Below are positions 1 to 8,713 of a stretch of DNA of 64,000 bases, piece after piece. The notes under the pieces were generated by a model. That model saw nothing but the letters and a program-made list of their open reading frames with translations. It made no database searches and was not told the DNA's origin. How positions within the stretch are numbered: the first letter of the stretch is position 1; each line of letters begins with the position of its first letter. The stretch comes from Paractinoplanes ovalisporus (GTDB lineage: Bacteria; Actinomycetota; Actinomycetes; Mycobacteriales; Micromonosporaceae): positions 248,001-312,000 of the forward strand of contig NZ_JAENHP010000001.1 in NCBI RefSeq assembly GCF_016834655.1, read 5' to 3'. The translations under genes were made by a program, and so were the position numbers.

Positions 1-399
1 TGGCTGATCGAGACCTCGGCCTTCCGGGTGCGCTGGCCCGAGGGCTTCTCGGTGGCCTCGCCGCACGACGGCTCGGACGGGACGCCGTTCTATCTTCAGG
101 GTGCGGGCGAGGCGAGCATCTTTCCGCAGGGGCCGGTGCCCCGGGCGCGGCTGGCCGGGCCGGACGCCCTGGTGGCGCCGGATCAGGAGGTGCTCGACCG
201 CCGCACCGGGGACAACGGTGTCGCGGTCGTCGAGCTGGGCTATGTCCACGAAGGTTCGCCCTGGTGGCAGGGGCACTGGACGGTTCCCTACCTCGACGAC
301 CAGTTCCTCGTCATCACCGCCCAGTCGCTGCGCAGCGCCGCCGCCACGACCCGGTCGGCCGCGGCGGCGGTGGCGGGGAGCCTCGAGCCCAGCCGCTAG
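1..399 (+). CDS. Unidentified protein, C-terminal 132 residues
   Basis: The frame is open from the first base (reads W-L-I-E-T-S-A-F-R...) to a TAG at 397-399, so the gene begins left of the window. The visible part has no membrane segment; it ends in an Ala/Arg-rich stretch. Codon use matches the neighbouring genes, with G or C in nearly every third position, and the opposite strand offers nothing better. I do not recognise the family. It is followed after 20 bp by the convergent reductase gene, so it is the last gene of its transcript. Confidence 0.65.
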   Translation, partial: WLIETSAFRVRWPEGFSVASPHDGSDGTPFYLQGAGEASIFPQGPVPRARLAGPDALVAPDQEVLDRRTGDNGVAVVELGYVHEGSPWWQGHWTVPYLDDQFLVITAQSLRSAAATTRSAAAAVAGSLEPSR

Positions 400-419
400 C
401 CGATGCCCTGCGCGTGGCG

Positions 420-1166
420 CTACTTCTGGGCGGCGAGCCAGTCGCGGAACGTTGTTGTGGTGATCTCGGCGTCGGCGGGGGCGGTCAGGACGTCACCGGG
501 GACGACGCCGAACATGCCGGCCGTCGGGTCGATGACGACCGTACGGGAATCGCCCTGGGCCTGCAGTGCCACGCGGCCCAGCTCGTCCAGCGTGAACACC
601 TCGGGGCCGGCGACGTTGTGGACGCCCAGCAGGGGCTGGCCCACGCTGACCTGGGCCACCGCCCGGGCGATGTCGGCCGAGGCCAAGGGCTGCACGGGGG
701 TGGCCGGGAGCCGTACGGTCTCGGCGTCGCTGGTCCACGACAGGACGGCGTTCACGAATTCGAAGAACTGGGTCGCGCGCACGATCGACCACGGGATCGG
801 GCCCGCCTTCAGAACGTCTTCCTGCAGCACCTTGGCCTTGTAGTAGTCGAGCCCGGGAACCTGGTCGACGCCGACGATCGACAGGATGACGGCGTGGCCG
901 ACGCCCTGACGCTGCGCGGCCGCCAGCATGGTGTCCATGGTCTGCTGGAAGAACGCGGGCGACTTCTCGTCGAAGGTCGGCGAGTTCGTCAGGTTGACCA
1001 CCACCTCGGCACCCTTGAGGCCCTCGTCGAGGCCGGCGCCGGTGAGCAGGTCGACCCCGTTGGCCGGCGACAGCGGCTCGGCGTCGTGGCCCTGCTCCCC
1101 GAGCAGCCGGACCACCTGCGACCCGATGAGCCCGGTCCCACCCAGCACGGCGATCTTCATCTCCAT
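420..1166 (-). CDS. NmrA-like NAD(P)-binding reductase/epimerase
   Basis: Protein of 248 residues with an N-terminal Rossmann motif (M-E-M-K-I-A-V-L-G-G-T-G-L-I-G), the glycine pattern of extended short-chain dehydrogenases of the NmrA/UbiA-related atypical group. Known members bind NAD(P) and act as redox sensors or quinone/aldehyde reductases; the substrate here is unknown. No catalytic YxxxK is obvious (a YYKAK lies about residue 107 and could serve). The start at 1166 is chosen because AAGGG sits 5 bp upstream; a frame open to 1286 gives only an Arg/Ser-rich tail. Convergent with the preceding partial gene and divergent from the NACHT gene. Confidence 0.8.
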   Translation of the reverse strand: MEMKIAVLGGTGLIGSQVVRLLGEQGHDAEPLSPANGVDLLTGAGLDEGLKGAEVVVNLTNSPTFDEKSPAFFQQTMDTMLAAAQRQGVGHAVILSIVGVDQVPGLDYYKAKVLQEDVLKAGPIPWSIVRATQFFEFVNAVLSWTSDAETVRLPATPVQPLASADIARAVAQVSVGQPLLGVHNVAGPEVFTLDELGRVALQAQGDSRTVVIDPTAGMFGVVPGDVLTAPADAEITTTTFRDWLAAQK

Positions 1167-1291
1167 CACAACCCTTCGTGTTCTTCGTCGGTCACCTCTT
1201 CGACCGGACAGCCCACCGGGTTGTGACACCGTCCCCCGGACACGCGAGGATCTTGTTGACCCACCCGAGCGTGACTTGGTAAGCACTCTCT

Positions 1292-4177
1292 GTGACTCGA
1301 CGCGCCAGGGCTACCCGTTCCCGGACCGTTGCCCTGGTGCTCGTACTGGCCGCGGTGCCGCTCTGTCTGCTGTTGATCGGCCGCCTGCTGCACGCGCAGG
1401 GCCTGGACGACGCCGCGAACTGGGCGCAGCTGGTTTCGATCCCGCTGGCCGTCCTGCCGTTGCTGCTCCCGTCACTGAGCCGCTGGTGGCGGGCGCGCCG
1501 ACCCGACCCACCGACCGCCGCGAACATCGCGGATCTGCGGACGACGTTGGCGCGGGAAATCCGCCGGCAGTGGGAGGAGGAGTCGAAGGCGCGGGGCTTG
1601 GACGACACCGCCCCCATTCCGATCCAGTGGCGCATGACCGAGGACCAGAACCTCGTGGACGTTCCGGGGAATCTCACCGAGGGTGTCCTCACCGAGGCCT
1701 CCAGCGGCGACATCGCCGCCCTGGTGGCCGACTTCCGGCGGTTGAGGCGGCCCCGTCTGGTGATCCTGGGCGGAGCCGGTGCGGGTAAGACGACGCTCGC
1801 GGTCCAGATCCTGCTGGAGCTCCTGCGCGAGCGTTCTCCGGACAGCACCGAGCGGGTGCCCCTTCTGCTCTCCGCCGCCGGCTGGGATCCCGCGCGGCAC
1901 ACCAACCTGTGGGCGTGGGTGGCCGAGCGGATCGCGAAAGACCATCCCGGGCACCCGGCCGAGGTGGTCAGCGCTCTCGCCGAGCGGGGTCACGTCGTCC
2001 CGATCATCGACGGCCTGGATGAGATCAGCGGGACGGCGCGTCCGGCCCTCCTCGCCGCCGTCCACGCCGCTCTCTCCGCGGACTCGCAGCTCATCCTCAC
2101 CAGCCGCGCCGACGAGTACCGGGAAGCCGTCGAGGCGTACGGCCGGGTTCTGCCGTCGGCGGTGGTGATCGAGCCGCAACCGTTGTCCGCGCACGCCGCC
2201 GCCCTGTACATCGAGCAACGACTTCCGGCCGACCCCGGCGACAACTGGCGTACGGTCCTGAGCCGGCTCCGCGACGCGGACGGCACGCTCGCCGAGGTCG
2301 TCTCCACGCCGCTGGGGCTTTGGCTGCTCCACGTCGTCTACCTCACCCGGCGCGCCGATCCCGCCCCGCTGCTCGACCAGGACAGGTTTCCCGGCGCCGG
2401 CAGCCTGCGCGCCCACCTCTTCGACCGGCTGGTGGAAGCTACTCTCGAGGCCCGGCCGCCGAGCGACCGGGCAACGGACTACTTCCGGCCCCGCAACCAG
2501 TACAAGAGCGCGGACGTCGAGCGGTGGCTACGCTTCCTGGCGGCGAACCTCGATCGCCGGCGGACCCGCGACTTCGACTGGTCGGTGGACGCTCCTTCGC
2601 TCACCCGGAACAGCCGTCCGTACGGGCTCGCGTCCTGGGTGGAGCGTGCCGCCGCCGTCACCGGCGAGCTTCTGGAGCGGGCCGAGGATCTGCCGCCGCG
2701 CTGGGCCCGTACGGCCGTGGTGTTCCTTGTGCTCCTCGTCGTCGCCTCGTGTGTGCTGGTCGGCTGGCTGACCGCCCAGGTCTTCGGAACCGTCGCCGGC
2801 ACAGTGACCGGAATCGGCATCGCGGTCGCGTGGATCGCCGTCCCGGCGCGGCTGTTCGAACTCTCCGAGCAGCACCAGGAGAACGGCGAGGTGGACTGGC
2901 CGACGGCCTTGTCCGCGGACTGGCAGCTTCTGCGGAGAATCGTGTTCGCCCTGCTCCCGGTCGTCACGTTCAGCCTCGCCCACGCCATGCTGGTGGCGCC
3001 GGCCGTGGCCGTGCCCCTGGCCCTGATCGCCCCGGAGGTGGGCATCGGCCGGATCGCTCTGATCGCCGCGCTGGCCGGTTCGGTTGTGGGCGCGTTCGCT
3101 GTGCCGGCCTACCTGACCGGTCTGATCCAGGCGCCCGGTCCCGGCGCCCGTCCGCCCTGGTATGGGCTAGGCCCCGGTCCGGGCCTGCGCAGCGGCGCCT
3201 TCTGGGGCATCTTCACCGGCGTTGTCGGTGGCATGTCCGCCACGCTCGCCTACGGACAGCCCGACGCCGCTCTTCCGCTGATCGTGCTCACGACCGCCAC
3301 CGCCTGCGCCATGTTGGTGTCGTTCCGGGCCGTTCTGACTCCGATCCTGTTCAGTCTCACCGCTCTCGGCACGGCACTGATCAAGCGGCCGGTTCCGGCC
3401 CGGGACGAGACCGAATCGGTCGGCCTGTGGCAGTCGTCGGCAACCGGGCAACAGCAGCGCTTCGTCCAGGTCGGGGTATTGGCGGCGATGGTGAGCGCGG
3501 CGGCCGCCGTGGCTTGCCGGCTGCTGTGGGTGAATCCGATCTGGAACGAGATGACGCGGGAGGGGCCGGTCGGTTGGCTCGCCGCGCGGGTGGGTGACTT
3601 CGACGTGGCGTGGACCGGCCACCTCCGCTATGTCGTGGCGGTGGTGCTGGCCTGGCTGCTGACCATCCAGGTGTTCAGTCACCGCAGCTGGCGGCGATGG
3701 CTGGTGTGGCTGCTCATCGCTGTGCTGGTCGTCCGGCTGTGGCCCGGCTCGGCGCAACCGGACTCGTTCCGGCTCACGCTGACCGGCGACTTCTGGCGGC
3801 TGGAGGGCGACTTCCGGCTGGACATGTTCGTGGAGCTGGGCGACCGGACCGGCTCAGGAACGCTACGCGGCACTCTCGACCTCGCCGATCTGGCCGTGCC
3901 CGGAGACCTGCGCCGGGCCCTGCTGATCTGGCTCGGCATCCTGGTCCTGGGCACCGCGCTCGGGCTGTTCTGGCGTATCGACGGCGGGCAACCGCGTGTC
4001 TGGTGGTACAACACCGTCACCGGGGCGCCTCGGGTGTTGACCGGGCATCTGCCGGCCGATCTGGTGACGTTCCTGGACGACGCGCACCGGCTCGGCCTGC
4101 TGCGTTCGGTCGGCACCACCGTCTACCAGTTCCGGCACGCCGAGTTCCAGGACCACCTCGCCCGGCAGAACGGCTAA
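1292..4177 (+). CDS. Membrane-anchored NACHT-domain NTPase
   Basis: A 961-residue STAND-type ATPase. Two hydrophobic segments occupy roughly residues 13-30 and 45-62, then a NACHT domain with Walker A GGAGAGKTT (160-168) and Walker B IIDGLDE (238-244) followed by a sensor-like LTSRADEY. From about residue 470 to 890 the chain has many predicted membrane spans, and the end carries the motif YQFRHAEFQDHLA that closes many actinobacterial NACHT proteins. The GTG at 1292 is the first start after an in-frame stop at 1280. NACHT proteins in bacteria are signal-transducing switches, some of them anti-phage; a role for this membrane subgroup is not established. It is a single gene, convergent with the NYN gene with a 4-bp overlap. 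Confidence 0.85.
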   Translation: MTRRARATRSRTVALVLVLAAVPLCLLLIGRLLHAQGLDDAANWAQLVSIPLAVLPLLLPSLSRWWRARRPDPPTAANIADLRTTLAREIRRQWEEESKARGLDDTAPIPIQWRMTEDQNLVDVPGNLTEGVLTEASSGDIAALVADFRRLRRPRLVILGGAGAGKTTLAVQILLELLRERSPDSTERVPLLLSAAGWDPARHTNLWAWVAERIAKDHPGHPAEVVSALAERGHVVPIIDGLDEISGTARPALLAAVHAALSADSQLILTSRADEYREAVEAYGRVLPSAVVIEPQPLSAHAAALYIEQRLPADPGDNWRTVLSRLRDADGTLAEVVSTPLGLWLLHVVYLTRRADPAPLLDQDRFPGAGSLRAHLFDRLVEATLEARPPSDRATDYFRPRNQYKSADVERWLRFLAANLDRRRTRDFDWSVDAPSLTRNSRPYGLASWVERAAAVTGELLERAEDLPPRWARTAVVFLVLLVVASCVLVGWLTAQVFGTVAGTVTGIGIAVAWIAVPARLFELSEQHQENGEVDWPTALSADWQLLRRIVFALLPVVTFSLAHAMLVAPAVAVPLALIAPEVGIGRIALIAALAGSVVGAFAVPAYLTGLIQAPGPGARPPWYGLGPGPGLRSGAFWGIFTGVVGGMSATLAYGQPDAALPLIVLTTATACAMLVSFRAVLTPILFSLTALGTALIKRPVPARDETESVGLWQSSATGQQQRFVQVGVLAAMVSAAAAVACRLLWVNPIWNEMTREGPVGWLAARVGDFDVAWTGHLRYVVAVVLAWLLTIQVFSHRSWRRWLVWLLIAVLVVRLWPGSAQPDSFRLTLTGDFWRLEGDFRLDMFVELGDRTGSGTLRGTLDLADLAVPGDLRRALLIWLGILVLGTALGLFWRIDGGQPRVWWYNTVTGAPRVLTGHLPADLVTFLDDAHRLGLLRSVGTTVYQFRHAEFQDHLARQNG

Positions 4178-4926
4178 CCTTCCTTTTTCGTACGGCGTCG
4201 CTTGTCCCGTACGAGAATCAGCGCCTTCTTTCCCGCCCCGGTGTCGCGCCGTTCCAGGTCGAAGAGGTTGATCGCGGTGATCAGGTCGCTCAGCTTGCTG
4301 TAACCGTAGGTGCGGGAGTCGAAGTCGGGGCTCTGGTTGGTCAGGATCTGGCCGACGTGCGACAGCGTGGCCCAGCCGTCGTCGTCGGAGGCGGCCTCGA
4401 CGGCGTTGCGCAGCTGGTTGAGCAGGGCCGCGTTGTTGCGCAGCTGGGCGGCCGCGCTGAGCTGCACCGGCTCGGGGGCGGTGGGGCCGGTCAGGTTCTC
4501 GGTGTAGATGAACTTGTCGCAGGCCGCCACGAACGCCTTCGGGGTCTTGCGCTCGCCGAAGCCGTACACGGTCAGGCCGGACTCGCGGATGCGCGAGGCG
4601 AGCCGGGTGAAGTCGCTGTCGCTGCTCAGGATGCAGAACCCGTCGAAGCGGCCCGTGTAGAGCAGGTCCATGGCGTCGATGATCATGGCCGAGTCGGTGG
4701 AGTTCTTGCGGTTCGTGTACGCGAACTGCTGCATCGGCTGGATCGACTGGGCCAGCAGCTCGTCCTTCCAGCCCTTCAGGTTGGGGCCGGTCCAGTCCCC
4801 GTACGCACGGCGGACGTGGGCCGTGCCGTACTTGGCGATCTCGGCCAGCAGCGCCTCGATGATCCGTGGCTGCGCGTTGTCGGCGTCGATGAGCACGGCG
4901 AGCTTCGCGTCGTTGTCGGTTGCCAT
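4174..4926 (-). CDS. NYN-domain (LabA/PIN-like) protein with LOTUS/OST-HTH domain
   Basis: 250 residues. The N-terminal half is a NYN nuclease-like domain: A-V-L-I-D-A-D-N-A near residue 10 supplies the first acidic cluster, then S-T-D-S-A-M-I-I-D-A (about 76-85) and I-L-S-S-D-S-D-F (about 99-106), the usual three acidic metal-binding clusters. The C-terminal part (about 165-235) looks like an OST-HTH/LOTUS domain, which binds RNA in other proteins. Cytosolic RNA endonuclease or RNA-processing activity is therefore likely, but the target is unknown. A clear AAGGGAG lies 5 bp before the ATG at 4926. The 3' end overlaps the NACHT gene by 4 bp, tail to tail. Confidence 0.88.
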   Translation of the reverse strand: MATDNDAKLAVLIDADNAQPRIIEALLAEIAKYGTAHVRRAYGDWTGPNLKGWKDELLAQSIQPMQQFAYTNRKNSTDSAMIIDAMDLLYTGRFDGFCILSSDSDFTRLASRIRESGLTVYGFGERKTPKAFVAACDKFIYTENLTGPTAPEPVQLSAAAQLRNNAALLNQLRNAVEAASDDDGWATLSHVGQILTNQSPDFDSRTYGYSKLSDLITAINLFDLERRDTGAGKKALILVRDKRRRTKKEG

Positions 4927-5000
4927 GACACTCCCTTTCCGGACCGGACCCCCGCTAGCCTAGGGGCCACGGCATCGAACCGGGCCTCTACAGTGAGGCC

Positions 5001-6389
5001 ATGCCGACGCGCCAGGACCAGCTCCACTCGTATCAGTACGCGATGCAACGAGTGGTGGCGGCCCTGGTCAGCCGGGACCCCGACCCGGCCCGGTCACCCA
5101 TGCGCCGGGCCGGCATGACGGCCCTGGTCAGCCTGCTCATCGCGGCGATCGCGGTCGGTGGCGTGGCGGTCTACGGCATCCTGACCGGCAACGGCAGCAC
5201 CAGCCCGCGCGACGCGAGCGTGATCCTGCAGGAGAAGGGCACCGGCGCCCAGTTCGTCTATCTCAAGGCGGACAGCCGGCTGCACCCGGTGCTCAACTTC
5301 AGCTCGGGTCTGCTGCTCTCCGAGGGCAACCCGGCCCCGGTGAAGGGCATCTCGGCCCGCAAGCTGTCCGACGTGCCGCTCGGCCCGGCCCTGGGCATCC
5401 CGGGCGCGCCCGACTCGTTGCCCGAGCGCAAGTCGCTGCTGACCGGCTCGTGGTCGGTCTGCACCCAGCGGGAAGACGCCGGGCTGCGCTCGACGGTGCT
5501 GGCCGGCACCACCCCGTCCGGCGGGCGGCTGGCCACCGCGGCCCGCGAGGCCCTGCTCGTGCGGGAGCCCAGCGGCCGGGTGTCGCTGGTCGACGGCAAC
5601 CGCAAGTTCAGCATCCCGCCCGGCCGCGAACTGGTGACCCAGCGCGCGCTCGGTTACGCCGCGCAGACGCCGTGGCCGGTCACCACGGCCTGGATCAACG
5701 CCGTTCCCAGCGGCCCCGACCTGGTCGCGCCCCAGCTGCCCGGCGCCGGCGGCCAGTCCCCGGCCAACGGGCTCGAGATCGGTCAGGTGGTCACCGACAA
5801 CGGCCGCACCCAGTTCGCGGTGGTGCTGGTCGACGGGGTGGCCGCGGTGACCCCGTTCCAGGCCCGCCTCTTCCAGGCGGTGCCGGGCCGCGAGACCGAG
5901 CCGGTCGAGGTCAACAACTTCATCAACCTGCGCGAGTCGCAGACCCGCATCACCGACGCCGGCCAGCCGGGTGGGCTGCCCTCCGGCGTACCGAAGCTGG
6001 CCGAAGGCACCCCGTCCCGGGCCTGCGTGACCCTGCCCATCCGCGACCAGGCCCGCGACGGCATCCGCATCGACCCCACAGTTCCCGAAGGTACGGCGAT
6101 TCCCGGCTCGACGTTCGACGGAGGTGTGCGCGCCGACGCCGTCTTCGTGCCGCGCGGCGCCGGAGCCGTGGTCGGCTCGCAGGCCAACCCCGACGCGGAC
6201 CAGCTCGGCACGATCAGCATCGTCACCGACACCGGCACGATGTTCCCGCTGGCCGGTCCCGAGCTGCTGCAGAAACTGGGCTACGGCAACGTCAAGCCGG
6301 TGGCCGTGCCCAGCGAGATCCTGAGCCTGCTGGCGCCGGGGCCGTCGCTCGACCCGGCCCGGGCCAAGCTCCCGGCCGGAACCAGCTGA
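5001..6389 (+). CDS. eccB: Type VII secretion protein EccB
   Basis: 462 residues with the typical EccB layout: an N-terminal M-P-T-R-Q-D-Q-L-H-S-Y-Q-Y cytoplasmic segment, one membrane helix (about 39-62), and a long extracellular R1-R4/core domain with the family's V-C-T-Q cysteine (about residue 154) and a second cysteine at R-A-C-V-T (about 340) that normally form a disulfide. EccB is the periplasmic-facing component of the ESX/type VII secretion core. No EccC, EccD, EccE, MycP or WXG100 gene is in this window, so it is either an orphan copy or serves a system encoded elsewhere. The gene stands between two unrelated genes with short spacers. Confidence 0.92.
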   Translation: MPTRQDQLHSYQYAMQRVVAALVSRDPDPARSPMRRAGMTALVSLLIAAIAVGGVAVYGILTGNGSTSPRDASVILQEKGTGAQFVYLKADSRLHPVLNFSSGLLLSEGNPAPVKGISARKLSDVPLGPALGIPGAPDSLPERKSLLTGSWSVCTQREDAGLRSTVLAGTTPSGGRLATAAREALLVREPSGRVSLVDGNRKFSIPPGRELVTQRALGYAAQTPWPVTTAWINAVPSGPDLVAPQLPGAGGQSPANGLEIGQVVTDNGRTQFAVVLVDGVAAVTPFQARLFQAVPGRETEPVEVNNFINLRESQTRITDAGQPGGLPSGVPKLAEGTPSRACVTLPIRDQARDGIRIDPTVPEGTAIPGSTFDGGVRADAVFVPRGAGAVVGSQANPDADQLGTISIVTDTGTMFPLAGPELLQKLGYGNVKPVAVPSEILSLLAPGPSLDPARAKLPAGTS

Positions 6390-6471
6390 CCGCGAACCGC
6401 CGGGATTGAACGGAACGTGTCCTCGTTTCGGCGGATGGCGGCGTCACGACGACGCTGAGAGCGTCGGCGCA

Positions 6472-7230
6472 ATGAGCGGACGGAGCATGCTGCCGGTGCT
6501 GGGCACCGCGGTGGCCGCGGTCGTCGGGGTGATCACCAACGTGGTGACCGACATGAAGGGCGCGGCGCTGGTCGCCGGTGGGGCGGTGCTGGTTCTGGTG
6601 GTGGCTGTCCATGGACTGATCTCGTGGATGCAGGCCCGCACACCGGAACCGCCCGGACCGGTGCGGCAGTCGCTCGGCCGCGGCTCGATCGCCCCGCCGG
6701 TCGGGTTGAGCCCGAAGCACCTTCGCGGCCGTACGGACCTGGTCGAGGCCACGATCGCGGCGCTGGTCGAGCCGGACGGGCAGGCCCGGGTGCTCAGCGG
6801 TCTCGGCGGCGCCGGCAAGACGGCCCTGGCCCTGCACCTGGCGCAGGAGTTCAGCCGACTGGGCGGCCAGAGCTGGTGGCTGAGTGCGCGCGACGAGACG
6901 TCCCTCGATTCCGGCCTGCGGGACCTGGCGGCGGCGCTCGGCATCGACGGCGAGCAGATCAAGGCACGCCAGCACAGTGGTCAGAGCGTGCTGGAACTCG
7001 TCTGGGCCGCTCTGGAGGAGCAGACCTCGCCCTGGCTGCTCGTCGTGGACAACGCCGACGACCCGGAGCTGCTCGCGGCGCGGGACGCCCAGCACGGGCA
7101 GTTCCAGCCGGTCGAGCCGCAGCCACGGCGTACGGAGATAGGTGTCCGCACCCGCGACGGGAACGGCGTCATGCGGGGCTCCGCGAAGGGGACAGTGGTG
7201 GTGACCAGCCGGGTCAGCAGTCGACACGCG
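6472..7230 (+). pseudogene. NB-ARC ATPase, N-terminal part of a broken NB-ARC/TPR gene
   Basis: From the ATG at 6472 the frame encodes two membrane helices (about residues 8-24 and 27-45) and an NB-ARC P-loop (L-S-G-L-G-G-A-G-K-T-A-L-A, about 104-116), then L-L-V-V-D-N-A-D-D (Walker B, about 186) and V-V-V-T-S-R (about 242). After this the frame becomes Arg/Ala-rich antisense-like sequence until 8274, while the conserved TPR half of the same protein family continues in another frame from about 7235. The ARC and winged-helix part that normally lies between them is missing. I read this as an internal deletion of several hundred bases plus a frame change; an assembly error would look the same. 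Confidence 0.7.
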
Positions 7231-7279
7231 GTCCGAACGCCAGAGCGGCATCTGGCCGCTGCTCGCACCGCACCTCGGT

Positions 7280-8113
7280 GTGCTCGCTCCGGAGCTCGCG
7301 GACGCCGAGGTGCCGCAGCGGGAGATGTATCTCGAAGCAGCCGACCGCATCGCCCGGGGGCTGCGGCACGCGGGCGACTTCCGGGCCGCGTACATGATCG
7401 CGGCCGAGGCCCGGACCGTCGCCCGCACCGTCGGCCGGGACACGGCCTGCGCCCTCGCCGTGCGGCACACCTACGCCTACCTGACCGACGACATGGGCAA
7501 CTTCGAGGAGGCCGAGGCCGAGTACCGCCTGCTGCTGGCCGACCTGACCGCGCTGCGGGGCGAGCGCGACGCCGAGACGCTGACCACCCGCGACCATCTC
7601 GCTTTCGCGCTGAACCGGCAGGGCCGGCGGGCCGAGGCGCTGACCGAGTACGAGCGGGTGCTCGAGGACCGCGTGGCCGTGCTGGGCAAGGAAGCCGAGC
7701 CGACCCTGACGACACGCGACAACCTGGCCAAGGTGCTGTACGGGCTCGGCCGTTTCGCCGAGGCAGCGGAGCATTTCGAGATCGTCCTGGCCGTACGGGC
7801 CCGCACACTCGGCCGCGACGACCGGCGGACGCTGATCACCCGGAACGGGCTCGCGATGGCGAGGGCCGCCCTCGGCGAACTCCGGTGGGCCGAGCGGGAG
7901 TTGCGCGATGTCCTGCGGGAACGGGAGAGCCGTTTCACCGCCCGGCATCCGGCGACCCTGCGGACGAAGCACGACCTGGCCGTCGTTCTGCGTCGTTCGG
8001 GCCAGGAGGTGGAGGCGTCGGAACTGTTCCGCCAGGTGGCCAAGGACCGGGCCGAGGTTCTGGGACCGGACCACCCCGACACCCTCGCCTCGCGGGCCGA
8101 ACTCGACCGCTGA
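7280..8113 (+). CDS. TPR-repeat protein, 3' remnant of the broken NB-ARC/TPR gene
   Basis: 277 residues from a GTG at 7280, though homologous-looking sequence (I-W-P-L-L-A-P-H-L) begins about 40 bp earlier in the same frame after a stop at 7202. The protein consists of four to five 42-residue tetratricopeptide units of the kind T-L-x-T-R-x-N-L-A...G-R-x-x-E-A...V-L-x-x-R...L-G, ending in G-P-D-H-P-D-T-L. Such repeats form the sensor half of NB-ARC/TPR STAND proteins. Whether it is translated alone is unknown: no ribosome binding site is evident before 7280. It ends 1 base before the convergent reductase gene. Confidence 0.65.
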   Translation: MLAPELADAEVPQREMYLEAADRIARGLRHAGDFRAAYMIAAEARTVARTVGRDTACALAVRHTYAYLTDDMGNFEEAEAEYRLLLADLTALRGERDAETLTTRDHLAFALNRQGRRAEALTEYERVLEDRVAVLGKEAEPTLTTRDNLAKVLYGLGRFAEAAEHFEIVLAVRARTLGRDDRRTLITRNGLAMARAALGELRWAERELRDVLRERESRFTARHPATLRTKHDLAVVLRRSGQEVEASELFRQVAKDRAEVLGPDHPDTLASRAELDR

Positions 8114-8713
8114 TCAGAGGGGCACCGCGATCGTGCCGGGGAATTGGGGGTTCTGGGCCTCGTCGAGCATGGTCGCGGCCACGTTTGCGCGGCTCACGGT
8201 GGCCGGGAACAGGCGGCGTGGGGCCTCGGCGACCGGGACCGCGCGCGGGTGGGTCGACACTGGACGGTTGGTGAGCGGGCCGGCGTGGAAGACGGTTCCG
8301 CCCGCGTCGAGGACCGTGTTGTCGGCGGCGACCTTGTCGGGGAGTTCGCGGCGCAGGGCCACGGTCAGCACGGCCCGGGTCACCGCGCTCGCGGCCGAGG
8401 CGGAACGGCCGGTGCCGAACGCGCCCAGCCAGATCACCCGGGGCACCCCGGAGGCGACGGCGGCCCGGGCTCCGGCGGTCAGGGTCAAGGGCGGGCTTTC
8501 CCGTACGAGGCCCAGCCCGGAAAGCAGCACGTCCCCCTCGACGGCGATGGACGTCGGGTCGTGGACGTCGCCGCGGACGACCGTGAGGCCGGGGCGGGGC
8601 TCTACGGCTCGGGGGTCACGGGCGATCGCCGTCACCGCCAGGCCGCGGTCGAGGGCGCCGCTCACCAGCAGCCGGCCGGTCGCGCCGGTGGCTCCGAGGA
8701 TCACGACGCGCAC
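8114..8713 (-). CDS. NAD(P)H-binding reductase, atypical SDR
   Basis: 199 residues beginning M-R-V-V-I-L-G-A-T-G-A-T-G-R, the GxxGxxG dinucleotide motif of the NmrA-like atypical short-chain dehydrogenases (related to human biliverdin reductase B and flavin reductases). The substrate is not predictable. The GTG at 8713 is preceded by GGAGG at 4 bp; a frame extending to 8782 would add only an Arg/Pro-rich tail inside the upstream gene. It overlaps the 3' end of the inositol-monophosphatase-like gene by 13 bp, so the two form one translationally coupled transcript. Confidence 0.82.
   Translation of the reverse strand: MRVVILGATGATGRLLVSGALDRGLAVTAIARDPRAVEPRPGLTVVRGDVHDPTSIAVEGDVLLSGLGLVRESPPLTLTAGARAAVASGVPRVIWLGAFGTGRSASAASAVTRAVLTVALRRELPDKVAADNTVLDAGGTVFHAGPLTNRPVSTHPRAVPVAEAPRRLFPATVSRANVAATMLDEAQNPQFPGTIAVPL

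Noticed and set aside
5001..6389. Type VII secretion locus
   Set aside because: Only EccB is present; no EccC, EccD, MycP or WXG100 gene in the surrounding 10 kb.
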